Assembly: GCF_002355155.1 (NCBI RefSeq) | Contig: NZ_AP017369.1 | Coordinates: 1,860,001 to 1,924,000 of the forward strand | Direction of reading: 5' to 3' | DNA: 64,000 nt | DNA from: Corynebacterium suranareeae | GTDB lineage: Bacteria > Actinomycetota > Actinomycetes > Mycobacteriales > Mycobacteriaceae | Translations under genes and position numbers: made by a program | Notes under the pieces: model-generated | Database searches by the model: none | The model's input: the letters and a program-made list of their open reading frames with translations, nothing else | What the model was told of the DNA's origin: nothing | In this document: in pieces, positions 1-10,294 of the stretch | Layout: each line of letters opens with the position of its first letter | How positions within the stretch are numbered: position 1 is the first letter of the stretch

Positions 1-1
1 A

Positions 2-937
2 AACACGTCCATTTATGACACCTGGAGCGTGCTCAGCCACCATATTTTTGGCACTCATTTGGCCGATGCCGACACCTTAGACGCAATCATTTGGGACATC
101 CGCACACCACGCGTGATGCTGGCCGCTGCCGTTGGTGCCGGCCTTGCTCTTGCCGGAGCCATCATGCAGGTCCTCGTGCGCAACATGCTGGCCGATCCCT
201 ATATTTTGGGTGTAAATTCTGGCGCGAGCTGTGGCGCTGCCGCTGCCTTGCTGTTTGGCGTTGGTGCGGGGTTCGGTGACTACGCCCTTCAAACAAGCGC
301 ATTCATCGGTGCCATGGCAGCGTCTGGATTAATTTTCTTTATCGCCCGCGCCGCTGGGAAAATCTCTTCCACCAGGCTGCTGATGTCTGGAGTTGCCATC
401 GGATACATGCTCTCAGCTGCAACAAGCTTTCTCATCTTCTCCTCGGATTCCGCCGAAGGCAGCAGGTCTGTGATGTTTTGGTTGCTGGGATCCTTGGGAC
501 TTGCTGCGTGGAATGGTCCGATGGCGATCATCTTCATCATCACCGGTCTAGCTTTGAGTGCACTGATGCTTCTAGGACCACACCTTGACGCACTTAACTC
601 CGGTGATGAAACCGCGCTCACACTAGGTGTTTCCCCCGAACGTCTCCGCATTCTCCTGCTTGTCATCACCTGTCTGCTTGTCGGATCAATGGTGGCTATG
701 GCTGGCAGCATCGGATTTATCGGCCTGGTTATCCCCCACCTAGCCAGGCGTTTTGTTGGTGGAAAACACCGCCTCATGTTGCCTATCACTGCCTTGATGG
801 GTGCAATCTTGTTGATCTGGGCAGATATTGCAGCACGCACCCTTCTTGCACCCCAAGAAATCCCCATCGGCATCATCACCGCACTCATTGGTGCGCCATT
901 TTTATTAATTCTCGTTCGGCGAATGCACTCTTTGTAG
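2..937 (+). CDS. FecCD-family ABC transporter permease (5' end outside window)
   Basis: Membrane permease of an iron-siderophore/haem/cobalamin-type importer. The frame is open from base 2 with no start inside it, and the first codons (IYDTWSVL) look like the periplasmic segment after the first helix of FecCD proteins, so the N-terminus lies left of the window. The GTG at 29 is internal. Visible: hydrophobic helices, the conserved segment around RTPRVMLAAAVGAGLALAGA, and near the C-terminus the coupling region GSIGFIGLVIPHLARRFVG that contacts the ATPase. It is followed nine bases later by the binding lipoprotein and then the ATPase, which together make a complete importer. The substrate cannot be read from the sequence; an Fe(III)-chelate is most likely. 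Confidence 0.93.
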   Translation, partial: NTSIYDTWSVLSHHIFGTHLADADTLDAIIWDIRTPRVMLAAAVGAGLALAGAIMQVLVRNMLADPYILGVNSGASCGAAAALLFGVGAGFGDYALQTSAFIGAMAASGLIFFIARAAGKISSTRLLMSGVAIGYMLSAATSFLIFSSDSAEGSRSVMFWLLGSLGLAAWNGPMAIIFIITGLALSALMLLGPHLDALNSGDETALTLGVSPERLRILLLVITCLLVGSMVAMAGSIGFIGLVIPHLARRFVGGKHRLMLPITALMGAILLIWADIAARTLLAPQEIPIGIITALIGAPFLLILVRRMHSL

Positions 938-946
938 AAAGGCAAA

Positions 947-1906
947 ATGCGAAAACTAGCCCTTCCCCTAGTCTTGAGTTTGGCACTGGGTTTAACCGCG
1001 TGTGGCACAGAAACTAACGCTGAAAGTCAAGGCATAACCGTTGAAAATTGCGGCGATTCCGTTACTTTTAACCACACACCCGAGCACATTGCGCTGATGA
1101 AAAGTGCTGCTGTCCCCACGCTAAATGCACTGGGAGTTCTAGACCGCGTGGTGGCCAAAGCAGGTGCGTTCCCAGATGATTATTATGATACAGATCTGGC
1201 TGAAAAAGTCGCGGAGATCCCCACGTTATCCAACAAAATGGACGCCAGCGGACATGTGCTGATCTCCAAAGAAGTCGTCGTTGCAGCAAACCCCGACATC
1301 GTCTTAGGTGAAACAGACACCATCAATAGAGCGTCAATGGCCTCATCCAACATTCCGGTGATTGAGGAACCCGCGTTCTGTGGCAGCATCGACGGTGATG
1401 TGAGCTTTGATGATGTCTGGTCACAGATCTCCACCTACGGCACCATTTTTGATAAAGAATCGGAAGCAGATGCGTATATTTCCACACTCCAAAAGCGCGT
1501 GACAGAGCTTTCTTCCCGCGTACACGACGACGGTAAAACTGTAGCAATCCTCTACCCCACAATCGGAGGCGGAGTCACCTACGCATACGGCAGCGGCTCA
1601 ATGGCCAATCCGCTGGTAGAAAAGGCCGGACTCCACAACGTCTTCGGAGATCAATCCGAACGCGTCTTTGAGATCACCGCCGAAGAACTCATCTCTAGAA
1701 ATCCCGACTACATCCTGGTCCTCCACAGCGACGGCAATCCCGAAGATTACGTGACAGAACTATCCAACCTGCAAGGAGCCAACGCACTGACAGCACTACA
1801 AGAAAACAAGGTCCTTCCCTTGCTTCTCAACTTTGCAGAACCTCCAACCCCACTAGCTGTTGATGGTCTAGAAAAACTCATCAACTTTGTGGACGCCCAT
1901 CAATGA
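947..1906 (+). CDS. Substrate-binding lipoprotein of the iron-type ABC importer
   Basis: Extracytoplasmic binding protein of the FecB/FhuD type (periplasmic-binding fold with one long backbone helix), 319 aa. The first 19 residues form a lipoprotein signal ending LTAC, with Cys19 as the lipidation site, so it should be anchored outside the membrane. The interior has class III features: IALMKSAAVPTLNALGVLDRVV near the N-terminus, NPDIVLG, and the second-lobe segment ISRNPDYILVLHS. An AAAGG-type ribosome site precedes ATG. The stop overlaps the start of the ATPase gene by four bases, indicating translational coupling. Ligand unknown. Confidence 0.93.
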   Translation: MRKLALPLVLSLALGLTACGTETNAESQGITVENCGDSVTFNHTPEHIALMKSAAVPTLNALGVLDRVVAKAGAFPDDYYDTDLAEKVAEIPTLSNKMDASGHVLISKEVVVAANPDIVLGETDTINRASMASSNIPVIEEPAFCGSIDGDVSFDDVWSQISTYGTIFDKESEADAYISTLQKRVTELSSRVHDDGKTVAILYPTIGGGVTYAYGSGSMANPLVEKAGLHNVFGDQSERVFEITAEELISRNPDYILVLHSDGNPEDYVTELSNLQGANALTALQENKVLPLLLNFAEPPTPLAVDGLEKLINFVDAHQ

Positions 1907-2658
1907 TCCACGCCTCAAACCTCCGGCATAGTTTTGGCAACACCGTAGTCATCGATGGAGTAAGCCTGCATGTTCCAGCACACGGAGTAGTCAGTTTGGT
2001 CGGTCCCAATGGCAGCGGTAAAACTACTTTACTGAGAACCCTTTACGGGGCACTTCAACCAGATCAAGGCGATGTTCACCTCAATGATGTGGCTCTTGGC
2101 AGCCTGCCCCGTAAAGAAATAGCCAAAACCATGGCTGTAGTCATCCAAGAACACGACTCCGATCTCCCCATGACCGTAGCCGACCTGGTTCTACTAGGTC
2201 GACTGCCCTACCAAAAGCTCTTTGCAGGACAATCAGAATCTGACCAACAGCGTGTGCAGGAAGCACTCACTCATGTTGGCGCACTACATCTTGCTACCCG
2301 AAAATTCGGAGCACTTTCAGGCGGCGAACGCCAACGAGTCCTAATCGCACGTGCACTCGTACAAGATGCCACCCACATTCTGCTTGACGAACCCACCAAC
2401 CACCTCGACATCCGCTATCAACACGAAGTGCTCCACCTAATCCGGGAATTAAGTTCAAGTTCCGTAGTAGTCCTACACGATCTCAACCTTGCCGCAGCCT
2501 ACAGCGATCACATCATTTTGCTCAACGAAGGTCGGATTATTACACAAGGCACCCCCTCAGAAGTATTGACTCCAGAAAGTCTAGAACCTGTCTATGGCGT
2601 CCGGGTTGAACGATTTGATCTAGACGGCGAAGTTCACTTGCGGTTCAAACGCCACTGA
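1903..2658 (+). CDS. ABC transporter ATP-binding protein, FecE/FhuC type
   Basis: Cytoplasmic ATPase that powers the preceding permease, 251 aa, the usual length for this family. Walker A GPNGSGKTT lies at residues 34-42, the Q-loop at VIQEHD (about 80-84), signature LSGGERQR at 138-145 and Walker B LLDEPTNHLD at 160-169, with the switch histidine in VVLHDLN. All catalytic residues are present. The start overlaps the stop of the lipoprotein gene (ATGA). It is the last gene of the importer operon; downstream is a 630-bp repeat-rich gap and then leftward genes. Confidence 0.96.
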   Translation: MIHASNLRHSFGNTVVIDGVSLHVPAHGVVSLVGPNGSGKTTLLRTLYGALQPDQGDVHLNDVALGSLPRKEIAKTMAVVIQEHDSDLPMTVADLVLLGRLPYQKLFAGQSESDQQRVQEALTHVGALHLATRKFGALSGGERQRVLIARALVQDATHILLDEPTNHLDIRYQHEVLHLIRELSSSSVVVLHDLNLAAAYSDHIILLNEGRIITQGTPSEVLTPESLEPVYGVRVERFDLDGEVHLRFKRH

Positions 2659-2683
2659 GTGTCGTGCTGGGGTGCCTTAAAAA

Positions 2684-2837
2684 CTTAAGTTCGAGATCAC
2701 GGTGCCGATTTCACGAGCTCAATTTCTTGTGCTCAATTTCTCAAATTCGATACCGTGAGGTTTTTGGCCATTTCCCTAATGGTCTCGAACTTAAGAAATT
2801 GAGCGCGAGGTATCGAATATGCGATCTCGAACTTAAG
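2684..2837. repeat. Intergenic inverted-repeat element (family R1, copy 1)
   Basis: A 154-bp element bounded by a perfect 15-base inverted repeat, CTTAAGTTCGAGATC at 2684-2698 and its complement at 2823-2837. It holds internal copies of the words CTCAATTTCT and AGAAATTGAGCGC, so the whole can fold into a nested imperfect hairpin. A clearly related element lies at 37423-37575. It sits in the gap after the importer operon and carries no plausible gene. Confidence 0.85.
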
Positions 2838-2905
2838 ATGGCGGGATTTCAACACTAACATTCACAAATGCGTTTAGTCCCCCATAGCGGATCAGTCTCT
2901 GCGAG

Positions 2906-3158
2906 CCTTTTAAAGCACTGGAATTTAAGAATGAGTATTTGTATCACTCGGGGTTTAAAAGGCCTTGAGAGGCGGTTCTGACGGGTCACTTTTTTCGCAC
3001 GCTGATTTAGATTTTGCAACCAACTTCATGTAGAGACCAAGACTTCCTGTAGAAAATCTGATCTTGGTCAAATATGACGTGATCCAGACCTGGAAACTTG
3101 CTCTGGCGACCAAGAATCTTATGAGTGCATATGGATTTGGTCGATTATGAGAGTAGAT
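2906..3158. repeat. Composite dispersed intergenic repeat (family R2/R3, copy A)
   Basis: A degenerate repeat of about 250 bp. The first part carries GAATGAGTATTTGTATCAC, then GAGAGGCGGTTCTG and a CACTTTTTT stretch. The second part runs from GAGACCAAGACTTCC through TTGGTCAAATATGACGTGATCC to ATATGGATTTGGTCG. The same order of words occurs at 15328-15512 and 24636-24887. The rest of the gap to 3285 shows nothing else I can name. The short ORFs here do not look like genes. Confidence 0.75.
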
Positions 3159-3285
3159 GGAGGGACGACAGTGGAATCCAGCTGGCGTTACCTTCATAAG
3201 TGCTAAAAGGCGACTTCACATCGTGCGACTTCAGTGTGCAAAGGCTGGATTGCCTAGCGAAGTCGCCCTTTAGCCCTTCAGCCCG

Positions 3286-4116
3286 TTAGACCGCTTCGGA
3301 GATTCCCAAAGATTCCTCTAGTGCCTGGCGCATGGCATCGCGGGGTGCTTCCATTCCAGTGAACTGTTCAAATTGTCCGTAGGACTGGTAGGCCAGCATC
3401 ACGTGACCTCCGACAGCTTTAAGTCCTGCTGCTCGTGCGGCTTCTACCAAGGGGGTGGGCCAAGGATCGTAGATGACATCCAAGACTGGAGCGATGGCAA
3501 GGGAGGCTTCTAATCCTGCGATTCCTGCTGAGGGGACAGTGGAGACCACGACGTCGGCGTCGGTGGGTGTGCTGTCTAAGGGGGCGTAGGACAAGAGGGT
3601 GGGGGTTTCGTCGAAAAGCGATTGCAGTTCGCTGGTGCGGTCTGAACGGTTAAGGACCGTGATGTGGGAAACGCCTGCCTCGATTAGCGCCCAAATTGCG
3701 GGGCGCGCTGTGCCGCCGGAGCCGATGACTACTGCGTGTTTGCCAGAAAGTGAAGTACCGTTGAGGAGTTCGCCGAGCGCTCCCCTGATGCCATCTACGT
3801 CAGTGTTGTCTGCGCGCCAGCCGTGTGTGGTGCGCAGCAACGTGTTGGCCGAACCAATCGCGCGGGCGCGTGGGGTTACCTCGTCCGCGAAGTTAAGGGC
3901 TGCGAATTTGGACGGCATCGTGACGGAAAATCCGTGGAAGTTCTCATCAGCACCGGAGACGAGGCCGGGAAGCATGTCGCCTGTGCACTCAAATCGTTCG
4001 TATTCCCAATGATCTAGTCCCAGGGCTTTATAGCCTGCGTTGTGGAGGACTGGTGATTTGGAATGCTCGATGGGTGAGCCCAATACGGCTGCCCGGTGAG
4101 TGATGTGAGAACCCAA
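3286..4116 (-). CDS. aroE: Shikimate dehydrogenase (NADP+)
   Basis: Reduces 3-dehydroshikimate to shikimate in the chorismate pathway to aromatic amino acids; soluble, 276 aa, normal for AroE. Substrate-site residues are visible: SKSPVLHN at 19-26, the catalytic lysine K70 in TMPSKFAA, and NTDVDG at 104-109 with catalytic D106. The nucleotide-binding segment VVIGSGGTARPA follows at about 130-141, and GGHVMLAYQ lies near the C-terminus. It is the third gene of a leftward run ruvX - mltG - aroE, 16 bp after mltG. Related quinate/shikimate dehydrogenases are possible, but the context with mltG and ruvX is the classical aroE one. Confidence 0.95.
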   Translation of the reverse strand: MGSHITHRAAVLGSPIEHSKSPVLHNAGYKALGLDHWEYERFECTGDMLPGLVSGADENFHGFSVTMPSKFAALNFADEVTPRARAIGSANTLLRTTHGWRADNTDVDGIRGALGELLNGTSLSGKHAVVIGSGGTARPAIWALIEAGVSHITVLNRSDRTSELQSLFDETPTLLSYAPLDSTPTDADVVVSTVPSAGIAGLEASLAIAPVLDVIYDPWPTPLVEAARAAGLKAVGGHVMLAYQSYGQFEQFTGMEAPRDAMRQALEESLGISEAV

Positions 4117-4132
4117 TTTTCTTCAATAATCC

Positions 4133-5302
4133 TTATCGGTTGCTATCTAGAACGCCACTGTTTAATGCCTGCTCAATGTCAGCTTCGTGCTCTTCAAAAG
4201 TGTCGTTGAATACCGTGGTGCCATCAGTATCAATGGTGACAAAGTAAAGCCAGTTGCCTTCCGCGGGGTTTTCCATGGCTTGTAAAGCTTCGGTGGATAC
4301 CGCAGCGATAGGTGTTTGTGGCAGTCCATCCATGGCGTAGGTGTTCCATGGAGTGACGGTTTGGCGGTCTTCATCGGTGGTGGCCACTTCTTGTTCCGAC
4401 AGTCCATAGTTGACGGTGGAATCGAACTGCAGCTGCATTGGTTCTGCCAATCGGTTCAAGATCACGCGAGCTACCTTGTCAAAATCACCCGCTGGGGCTT
4501 CGCGTTCAATCAAGGAGGCTGCTGTCAGCAACTCATATGGGGTCAGGCCAATGGCGTCCGCGCGGCCGGTGATATCAGTTTCGGCGAAGTGGTTTGCAGA
4601 ACGAGTAATCAGATCTTCAAGAATTCCTTCAGCATCCTTGTTTGGGTCCACGACATAACGCCCAGGCATGATCAAACCTTCAAGGCGCTTTGGATCATTT
4701 CCACGTGCTTCTACTGCTTGGATTGCCCATTCGGGGACACCTAGCTGAGCGGGGGAAACAGTAGCTGCAACCTGTTGGAGTTCTTCTACCGTGATGCAGT
4801 TTGATGAACCTTCAGTGCACGTTACTGCTGCAATCTGTGAATAGATGCCGAGTCGGGTATTTCCACCAACAACCGTGACATCCATCAATGTGGCGCCGCC
4901 GTGGATATCAAGAAGATCAACTTGGTTTTCTGGATCCAACAACGCTGCCACCGCTGCTGCGGCATTCATTTGTTCTTGCAACCTATAAAAACCTGGCTGC
5001 ACGCTACCCGCATTGGGATTGTTACTCGCCGCAGTTTGGAAAGCAGAGTTCGTGGCCACAATGTCACGTTCTTCTAGCTCTGGGCCAAGCTCTGAAATGG
5101 ACGATCCTTCTGGGATTTCCACCAGTTGAACCACACCGTTTCCGGATCCTTCATAGTCATGTGGGGTCCGGTTTGAGGTTGCTACACCGATATAGATGAT
5201 GGCGCCGATAATCAAAATTAAAGAAGCAACGGTGACGGCGATAAACCGTTGGCGTCGTTTCACGTAGACGGGCTCCATCCGGCGGTTTCGGATTTGATTC
5301 AT
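4133..5302 (-). CDS. mltG: Endolytic murein transglycosylase, MltG/YceG family
   Basis: Membrane-anchored lytic transglycosylase that cleaves nascent peptidoglycan strands, 389 aa. One N-terminal helix spans about residues 20-40 after a basic cytoplasmic tail; the rest is extracytoplasmic. The family motif IERE (E266-E268, holding the presumed catalytic glutamate) is followed by [13 protein letters not shown] and the WNTY...GLPQTPI block that defines YceG proteins. A short LysM-like region precedes the catalytic domain, as in other members. The start overlaps the ruvX stop by four bases (ATGA), and aroE follows. Confidence 0.93.
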   Translation of the reverse strand: MNQIRNRRMEPVYVKRRQRFIAVTVASLILIIGAIIYIGVATSNRTPHDYEGSGNGVVQLVEIPEGSSISELGPELEERDIVATNSAFQTAASNNPNAGSVQPGFYRLQEQMNAAAAVAALLDPENQVDLLDIHGGATLMDVTVVGGNTRLGIYSQIAAVTCTEGSSNCITVEELQQVAATVSPAQLGVPEWAIQAVEARGNDPKRLEGLIMPGRYVVDPNKDAEGILEDLITRSANHFAETDITGRADAIGLTPYELLTAASLIEREAPAGDFDKVARVILNRLAEPMQLQFDSTVNYGLSEQEVATTDEDRQTVTPWNTYAMDGLPQTPIAAVSTEALQAMENPAEGNWLYFVTIDTDGTTVFNDTFEEHEADIEQALNSGVLDSNR

Positions 5303-5847
5303 CCTGGGAAATTTCCCTTCTCGTCGAAATCTGTGGTGTCAGTAGATTTAGGTTCAAGTGCTCGGGTGCGAGCATCCAGCCAGGTTTGGAGGATTTCTAC
5401 GGCAGCAGCTTGATCGATAACTTTGCGTCCAGCTTTTTCGCTGACACCTGATGCCCGCAGAGCCTGGGTGGCCACCACGGTGGTCAGGCGTTCGTCGCCA
5501 AGCCGTACCGGAATGTTTTTGCCAGCGTTGTTGAGGCGTCGCCGGACACGAAATGCAATTTCCTTTGCGTGTTTTACACTTGCGGAACCATTGCCTTGGA
5601 GGTCTGTGGGTAAACCGACAATGACTTCCACGGCATTGTATTTATCAACTAATTCCACCAACCGGTCGATATCGGAAAGATCTGGGCCTTTAAACCCAGT
5701 TTCTCGAGGTACGGTTTCAACAGGCATTGCCAGGCGTGCGTCCCGGTCTGAGGCTGCAACGCCGATGCGCACGGTACCAACGTCTAAGCCAAGGCGCCGG
5801 CCTGGGCCTGGATCATCGTGTCCGGGTGTATCGGCAGAAACCTTCAT
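5299..5847 (-). CDS. ruvX: YqgF/RuvX family RNase H-fold nuclease (16S rRNA maturation / Holliday-junction resolvase-like)
   Basis: RNase H-fold protein of 182 aa. The N-terminal acidic motif [15 protein letters not shown] (about residues 19-33) supplies the first metal-binding aspartate, and [11 protein letters not shown] and the later LGDERLTT carry the other conserved acidic positions. In E. coli YqgF acts in pre-16S rRNA 5'-end processing; in mycobacteria the family has been tied to Holliday-junction resolution. Both ends carry about 15-20 extra polar residues. The gene is first of the coupled ruvX-mltG-aroE set, and in this organism group it normally follows alaS. Confidence 0.93.
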   Translation of the reverse strand: MKVSADTPGHDDPGPGRRLGLDVGTVRIGVAASDRDARLAMPVETVPRETGFKGPDLSDIDRLVELVDKYNAVEVIVGLPTDLQGNGSASVKHAKEIAFRVRRRLNNAGKNIPVRLGDERLTTVVATQALRASGVSEKAGRKVIDQAAAVEILQTWLDARTRALEPKSTDTTDFDEKGNFPG

Positions 5848-6040
5848 ATAAAACGCACGAGCCTTTCATAAAAATCTGTGAGACCACTGGGGAAATTTGG
5901 TTGAAAAATTATGTGTTTCAAAGCACAAAGACAAATTTAGCTTTTAAGCATAGTCGTTGTTGGGAGGACACGGGTGGTGTGGGCTGCAAAAGTACAATCT
6001 GGTCTGCCGCCGAAAACAACGCCGAAACTCCAGTTAAATT

Positions 6041-6081
6041 TTTAATGCCGGGGTTCTCTGCGTGAGAACCCCGGCATTAAA
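6041..6081 (-). terminator. Rho-independent terminator of alaS
   Basis: A perfect 18-base stem TTTAATGCCGGGGTTCTC pairs with its complement around a five-base loop. It lies just downstream of the alaS stop on the leftward strand and is flanked by A/T runs on both sides, so it could work in either direction. The rest of the gap between alaS and ruvX (5848-6040) presumably holds the ruvX promoter, but I cannot assign it. Confidence 0.92.
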
Positions 6082-6106
6082 TAATCACGAGGACTAGCCA
6101 GTGGGC

Positions 6107-8773
6107 TTAAAGTGCCTCGATCTCCGAACGAACAGCGCCGAATCCGGATTCAAGACCGTCAATGTTGGCACCGGATCCTTGAGCAAGATCAGGCTTTCCG
6201 CCACCACGACCATCAATGTAGGATCCAACAAGCTTAACCAAGTTGCCTGAATGTGCACCGCGTGCCACTGCTGACTTGGTTGCTGCCACGACAAATGGAA
6301 CCTTGCCTGCGTTGTCAGAAGCCAGCACGATGACACCTTCACGATCACCCAGCTTGTCCTTCAGAGTGGTTGCCATGGTGCGTAGATCACCTGCGTTGGT
6401 GCCATCCTTAACACGCAGCAGCAAGGTGGTGACACCACCAATCTCTTGAGCATTGTTCAAAAGATCAGCGGTTTGTGCCATGAGCTGCTGGCGGTGCAGA
6501 GCTTCGATTTCCTTCTCGGCAGCCTTGAGCTTGTCCACCAGCTGGGCAACGCGCTCTGGAAGTTCCTCAGATGGAGCCTTCAGGGAGCTTGCCAAACCTT
6601 CGGCCAGTGCACGTTCCTTGGACAGGTAATTAAACGAGTTCAAACCGGAGTATGCCTCGATGCGGCGCACGCCAGAACCGATGGATGATTCACCCAACAG
6701 CGCCACTGGGCCGATCTGTGAGGAGTGCGCGACGTGCGTACCACCACAAAGCTCCATGGAGAATGGTCCACCGATTTCCACAACGCGCACGGTGCTGCCG
6801 TAGTTTTCACCGAATAGAGCCATCGCACCCATTGCTTTGGCCTCTTCAAGTGAGGTTTCTACGGTGTTCACAGCCCAGTCGGTGTCCACGGCCTCGTTGG
6901 TAATCGCTTGGATTTGCTCAATTTGAGCAGGTGTTAGCTGCTCGGTGTAGTTGAAGTCAAAGCGCAGGTAGCCTGGCTTATTCATGGAACCTGCCTGCAC
7001 TGCAGTTGGTCCCAAAACCTGCCGCAAAGCGGCATGAATCAGGTGGGTTGCGGTGTGTGCCTGGCGTGCAGCATGGCGCCATTGCTTATCGACGCTTGCC
7101 ACCACTTCATCACCAACCGCAAGTCCACCGTTTGCAACGAGTGCCTTGTGTACCCACAGTTTCTTGCCGATCTTTTGCACGTCATGAACATCGAGCACGG
7201 TATCGCCCAGCAGGATCTGACCGCGATCACCTAGCTGTCCACCGGATTCTGCATACAAAGGAGACTGATCAAGGATAACCTCAACCTCTTGGCCTTCTGT
7301 GGCTTCAGAAATCTTGGCACCATCAGCGAGCAGACCCAGAACCTTGGACTGAGAATCAAGTTCCTCGAAACCAGTGAAGACAGTTGGGTTGTTGTCTACC
7401 CATTCGCGGTAGATGCTCAAGTCGGTGTGGCCGTGTTTCTTAGCCTGGCTGTCTGCCTTTGCGCGGGAGCGCTGTTCTGCCATGAGAGCATCAAAGCCTT
7501 CAACATCAACTTCAAGACCTGCTTCTGCAGCCATCTCGAGGGTGAGGTCAATGGGGAAACCGTAGGTGTCATGCAGTGCGAAAGCCTGAGCACCTGCAAC
7601 CTTTGTGGAACCTGCAGCCTTGATGGACGATGCAGCCTCTTCAAACAGGTGAGTTCCAGAGACCAGGGTCTTCAAGAAAGCGCGCTCTTCAGTAACAGCG
7701 ACACGCATGATGCGCTCACGGTTGTTAGCGATTTCTGGGTAGGACGGGGTCATGGTGTCCATGATGGTGTTCATGAACTGCTCCATGGTCTCCCCTGTTG
7801 CACCCAGCAGCCGTGCGGAGCGAATAATGCGGCGAAGCAGACGACGCAGGATGTATCCACGTCCCTCATTGCCTGGGGTGACACCATCGAGGATGAGCAT
7901 CATGCCGGTGCGGGAGTGATCAGCAATCACGCGGAAACGAATATCAGCAGTCTGGTCGGAGCCGTACTTGGTTCCGGTGAGGTTTTCTGCCACATCAATA
8001 ACAGGGCGCAGCAAGTCAGTTTCGTAGACGTTTTCTACGTCCTGAAGGATGCAGGCAACGCGCTCGACACCCATTCCGGTATCGATGTTTTTCTTTGGTA
8101 GATCACCAAGGATTTCAAAGTTGTCCTTGCCAATGCCTTGACCGCGTTCTTTTTCCATGAAGACCAGGTTCCAGATCTCCATGTAGCGGTTATCGTCAGC
8201 GACTGGGCCGCCTTCCTTGCCGTACTTCTCACCGCGGTCGTAGTAGATTTCTGAGCAAGGTCCACAAGGTCCTGGGACACCCATGGACCAGTAGTTATCT
8301 GCCATGCCCAGACGTTGGATGCGCTCAGCTGGCACACCGATCTTCTTCTCCCAGATTTCTGCAGCCTCATCGTCATCGAGGTACACCGTGACCCACAGGC
8401 GTTCTGGATCAAGGCCGTAACCGCCTTCTTCAACCGATCCGGTCAAAAGGCCCCAGGCGTGCTTGATAGCGCCTTCTTTGAAGTACTGGCCGAAGGAGAA
8501 GTTTCCAGCCATCTGGAAGAAGGTGTTGTGGCGGGTGGTAATGCCCACTTCTTCGATATCAAGCGTACGCACACACTTCTGGATAGAAGTCGCGGTGCCG
8601 TTTTCAAAAGGTGGGGTTTGTTGACCCAAGAAATATGGTTTGAAAGGAACCATGCCTGCGTTAACAAACAACAGGTTAGGGTCGTCGAGAATCAGTGACG
8701 CGCTAGGTACCGCCTGGTGGCCGGCATTGACGAAGTGATTGGTAAAACGCTCCCTGATCTCATGGGTCTGCAC
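6107..8773 (-). CDS. alaS: Alanyl-tRNA synthetase
   Basis: Charges tRNA-Ala with alanine and edits mischarged Ser/Gly. The best start is the GTG at 8773 ([13 protein letters not shown] follows), giving 888 aa; the open frame continues 18 codons further up, but AlaS proteins begin here and AAGGCAGGA lies just upstream. Visible are the catalytic motifs ([26 protein letters not shown]), the editing-site HTATHLIH and CGGTH metal-binding motifs, and the C-terminal C-Ala region with a run of glycines ([15 protein letters not shown]). Downstream is a strong terminator. An open reading frame of 270 aa opposite it is a shadow. Confidence 0.97.
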   Translation of the reverse strand: MQTHEIRERFTNHFVNAGHQAVPSASLILDDPNLLFVNAGMVPFKPYFLGQQTPPFENGTATSIQKCVRTLDIEEVGITTRHNTFFQMAGNFSFGQYFKEGAIKHAWGLLTGSVEEGGYGLDPERLWVTVYLDDDEAAEIWEKKIGVPAERIQRLGMADNYWSMGVPGPCGPCSEIYYDRGEKYGKEGGPVADDNRYMEIWNLVFMEKERGQGIGKDNFEILGDLPKKNIDTGMGVERVACILQDVENVYETDLLRPVIDVAENLTGTKYGSDQTADIRFRVIADHSRTGMMLILDGVTPGNEGRGYILRRLLRRIIRSARLLGATGETMEQFMNTIMDTMTPSYPEIANNRERIMRVAVTEERAFLKTLVSGTHLFEEAASSIKAAGSTKVAGAQAFALHDTYGFPIDLTLEMAAEAGLEVDVEGFDALMAEQRSRAKADSQAKKHGHTDLSIYREWVDNNPTVFTGFEELDSQSKVLGLLADGAKISEATEGQEVEVILDQSPLYAESGGQLGDRGQILLGDTVLDVHDVQKIGKKLWVHKALVANGGLAVGDEVVASVDKQWRHAARQAHTATHLIHAALRQVLGPTAVQAGSMNKPGYLRFDFNYTEQLTPAQIEQIQAITNEAVDTDWAVNTVETSLEEAKAMGAMALFGENYGSTVRVVEIGGPFSMELCGGTHVAHSSQIGPVALLGESSIGSGVRRIEAYSGLNSFNYLSKERALAEGLASSLKAPSEELPERVAQLVDKLKAAEKEIEALHRQQLMAQTADLLNNAQEIGGVTTLLLRVKDGTNAGDLRTMATTLKDKLGDREGVIVLASDNAGKVPFVVAATKSAVARGAHSGNLVKLVGSYIDGRGGGKPDLAQGSGANIDGLESGFGAVRSEIEAL

Positions 8774-8889
8774 AGCGGTATCCTGCCTTAGAACTTCTCG
8801 AAAATGTTTTAGCGCATGCAAAAACACGCGCCTAAAAAATGGACTGTTGGTAACTTTACCCGTGTCTAGTAGGTGTTGAGCAACCCGGG

Positions 8890-10269
8890 TTACTTGGTTC
8901 CGCGGATTATGCGGCGAAGTCTTCCAATATACTCGGCAATTCGTTTTTCACCACCGTGCGTTGTGGGTTGATAATACACTCGATCACGCAGGTTCTCCGG
9001 CAAATAATCTTGGCGGACTACTCCCCTGGGATCATCGTGTGGGTAGGAATATCCCACCGCATTGCCCAGCTTTTTGGCACCTTCATAATGGCCATCGCGC
9101 AAGTGTGCCGGCACAGTTCCAATGTGGCCCTGTTTAACATCGCTTAACGCTGCATCCATCGCAGTAATCACGGCGTTTGATTTAGGAGCAAGTGCCAAAT
9201 GGATCGTTGCTTGGGCCAGATTAATCCGAGCTTCCGGCATGCCAATGAGCTGAACAGCTTGAGCTGCGGCGATTGCCACTTGCATTGCTGTTGGATCTGC
9301 CATGCCGATATCTTCGCTGGAATGCACAACTAGTCGGCGGGCAATAAACCGCGGATCTTCACCTGCATCAATCATGCGTGCTAGGTAATGCAACGCTGCA
9401 TCTACGTCAGATCCTCGAATGGATTTAATCCACGCGCTGACCACGTCATAGTGCTGATCGCCGTCGCGGTCATAGCGCACAACTGCGCGGTTGACATTGG
9501 ACATCACTGTCTCAATATCTAAAGTCCCGCCATCGTCTACAGCTTCTGCAGCTGCTTCAATATAAGTCAACCCGCGGCGGGCATCACCACCTGCAAGAAG
9601 TACTAACTGGTCGATCGCTTCATCAGTGGCGGTGATGCGTCCTGCTAATCCGCGCTCATCTTCCAGTGCTTTTGTAAGCACAGCTTTAATATCGTCATCG
9701 CTTAATGATTCCAACTGCAACAACAATGAACGCGACAACAGCGGAGAAACCACCGAAAAGGAAGGATTTTCCGTGGTTGCAGCAACAAGCAACACCGTTC
9801 GGTTTTCTACCGCCGACAGCAAAGCGTCTTGTTGGGTTTTAGAAAACCTATGGACCTCATCAATAAACAGCACGGTACGCTGCCCTAATTGCAGATCCAT
9901 CCGGGCCCGATCAATAACGGCGCGGACTTCTTTGACCCCTGAGGACAACGCAGACATCGCCACAAAACGATCACCTGCTGCAGCAGAGATCAACGAGGCA
10001 ATTGTTGTTTTACCCGTACCGGGAGGCCCATACAAAATGACAGACGCATCTCCAGAGCCTTCAATAAGCCTCCGAAGTGGACGCCCCTCCCCTAACAAAT
10101 GCTCCTGGCCAACAACCTCATCAAGTGTTCTTGGGCGCATCCGGGCAGCCAAAGGCGCATGGCTGCCCGGATGGAAGTATTGGGTTGCGGCTTTGGAATT
10201 GCTCACAGTGTTGGAGCCCTCTGCTGATCCCTGAGTTTCGGGTGTTTCAAAAAGTGAATCCTGGGCCAT
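8890..10269 (-). CDS. rarA: Replication-associated recombination protein A (RarA/MgsA AAA+ ATPase)
   Basis: AAA+ ATPase of the clamp-loader-like group that acts at stalled replication forks, 459 aa. Walker [10 protein letters not shown] lies at about 80-88, Walker B FIDEVHRF follows, sensor 1 is in AATTENPSF, and the C-terminal tetramerisation region carries the family segments [14 protein letters not shown] and YKYP-like YSYPHDDP. Upstream residues 1-50 include a polar linker before [21 protein letters not shown], the conserved family start. It lies 117 bp upstream of alaS, a common neighbour in actinobacteria. Confidence 0.95.
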   Translation of the reverse strand: MAQDSLFETPETQGSAEGSNTVSNSKAATQYFHPGSHAPLAARMRPRTLDEVVGQEHLLGEGRPLRRLIEGSGDASVILYGPPGTGKTTIASLISAAAGDRFVAMSALSSGVKEVRAVIDRARMDLQLGQRTVLFIDEVHRFSKTQQDALLSAVENRTVLLVAATTENPSFSVVSPLLSRSLLLQLESLSDDDIKAVLTKALEDERGLAGRITATDEAIDQLVLLAGGDARRGLTYIEAAAEAVDDGGTLDIETVMSNVNRAVVRYDRDGDQHYDVVSAWIKSIRGSDVDAALHYLARMIDAGEDPRFIARRLVVHSSEDIGMADPTAMQVAIAAAQAVQLIGMPEARINLAQATIHLALAPKSNAVITAMDAALSDVKQGHIGTVPAHLRDGHYEGAKKLGNAVGYSYPHDDPRGVVRQDYLPENLRDRVYYQPTTHGGEKRIAEYIGRLRRIIRGTK

Positions 10270-10294
10270 GGTGGACAGGTTAGTCGCTTCTTAA

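Noticed and set aside
289..1008. A 239-codon frame opposite the permease gene
   Set aside because: Antisense shadow; composition rich in Arg/Ser/Met without domain or ribosome site.
7289..8101. A 270-codon frame opposite alaS
   Set aside because: It lies fully inside the well-supported alaS gene on the other strand and shows no domain; a shadow of codon bias.
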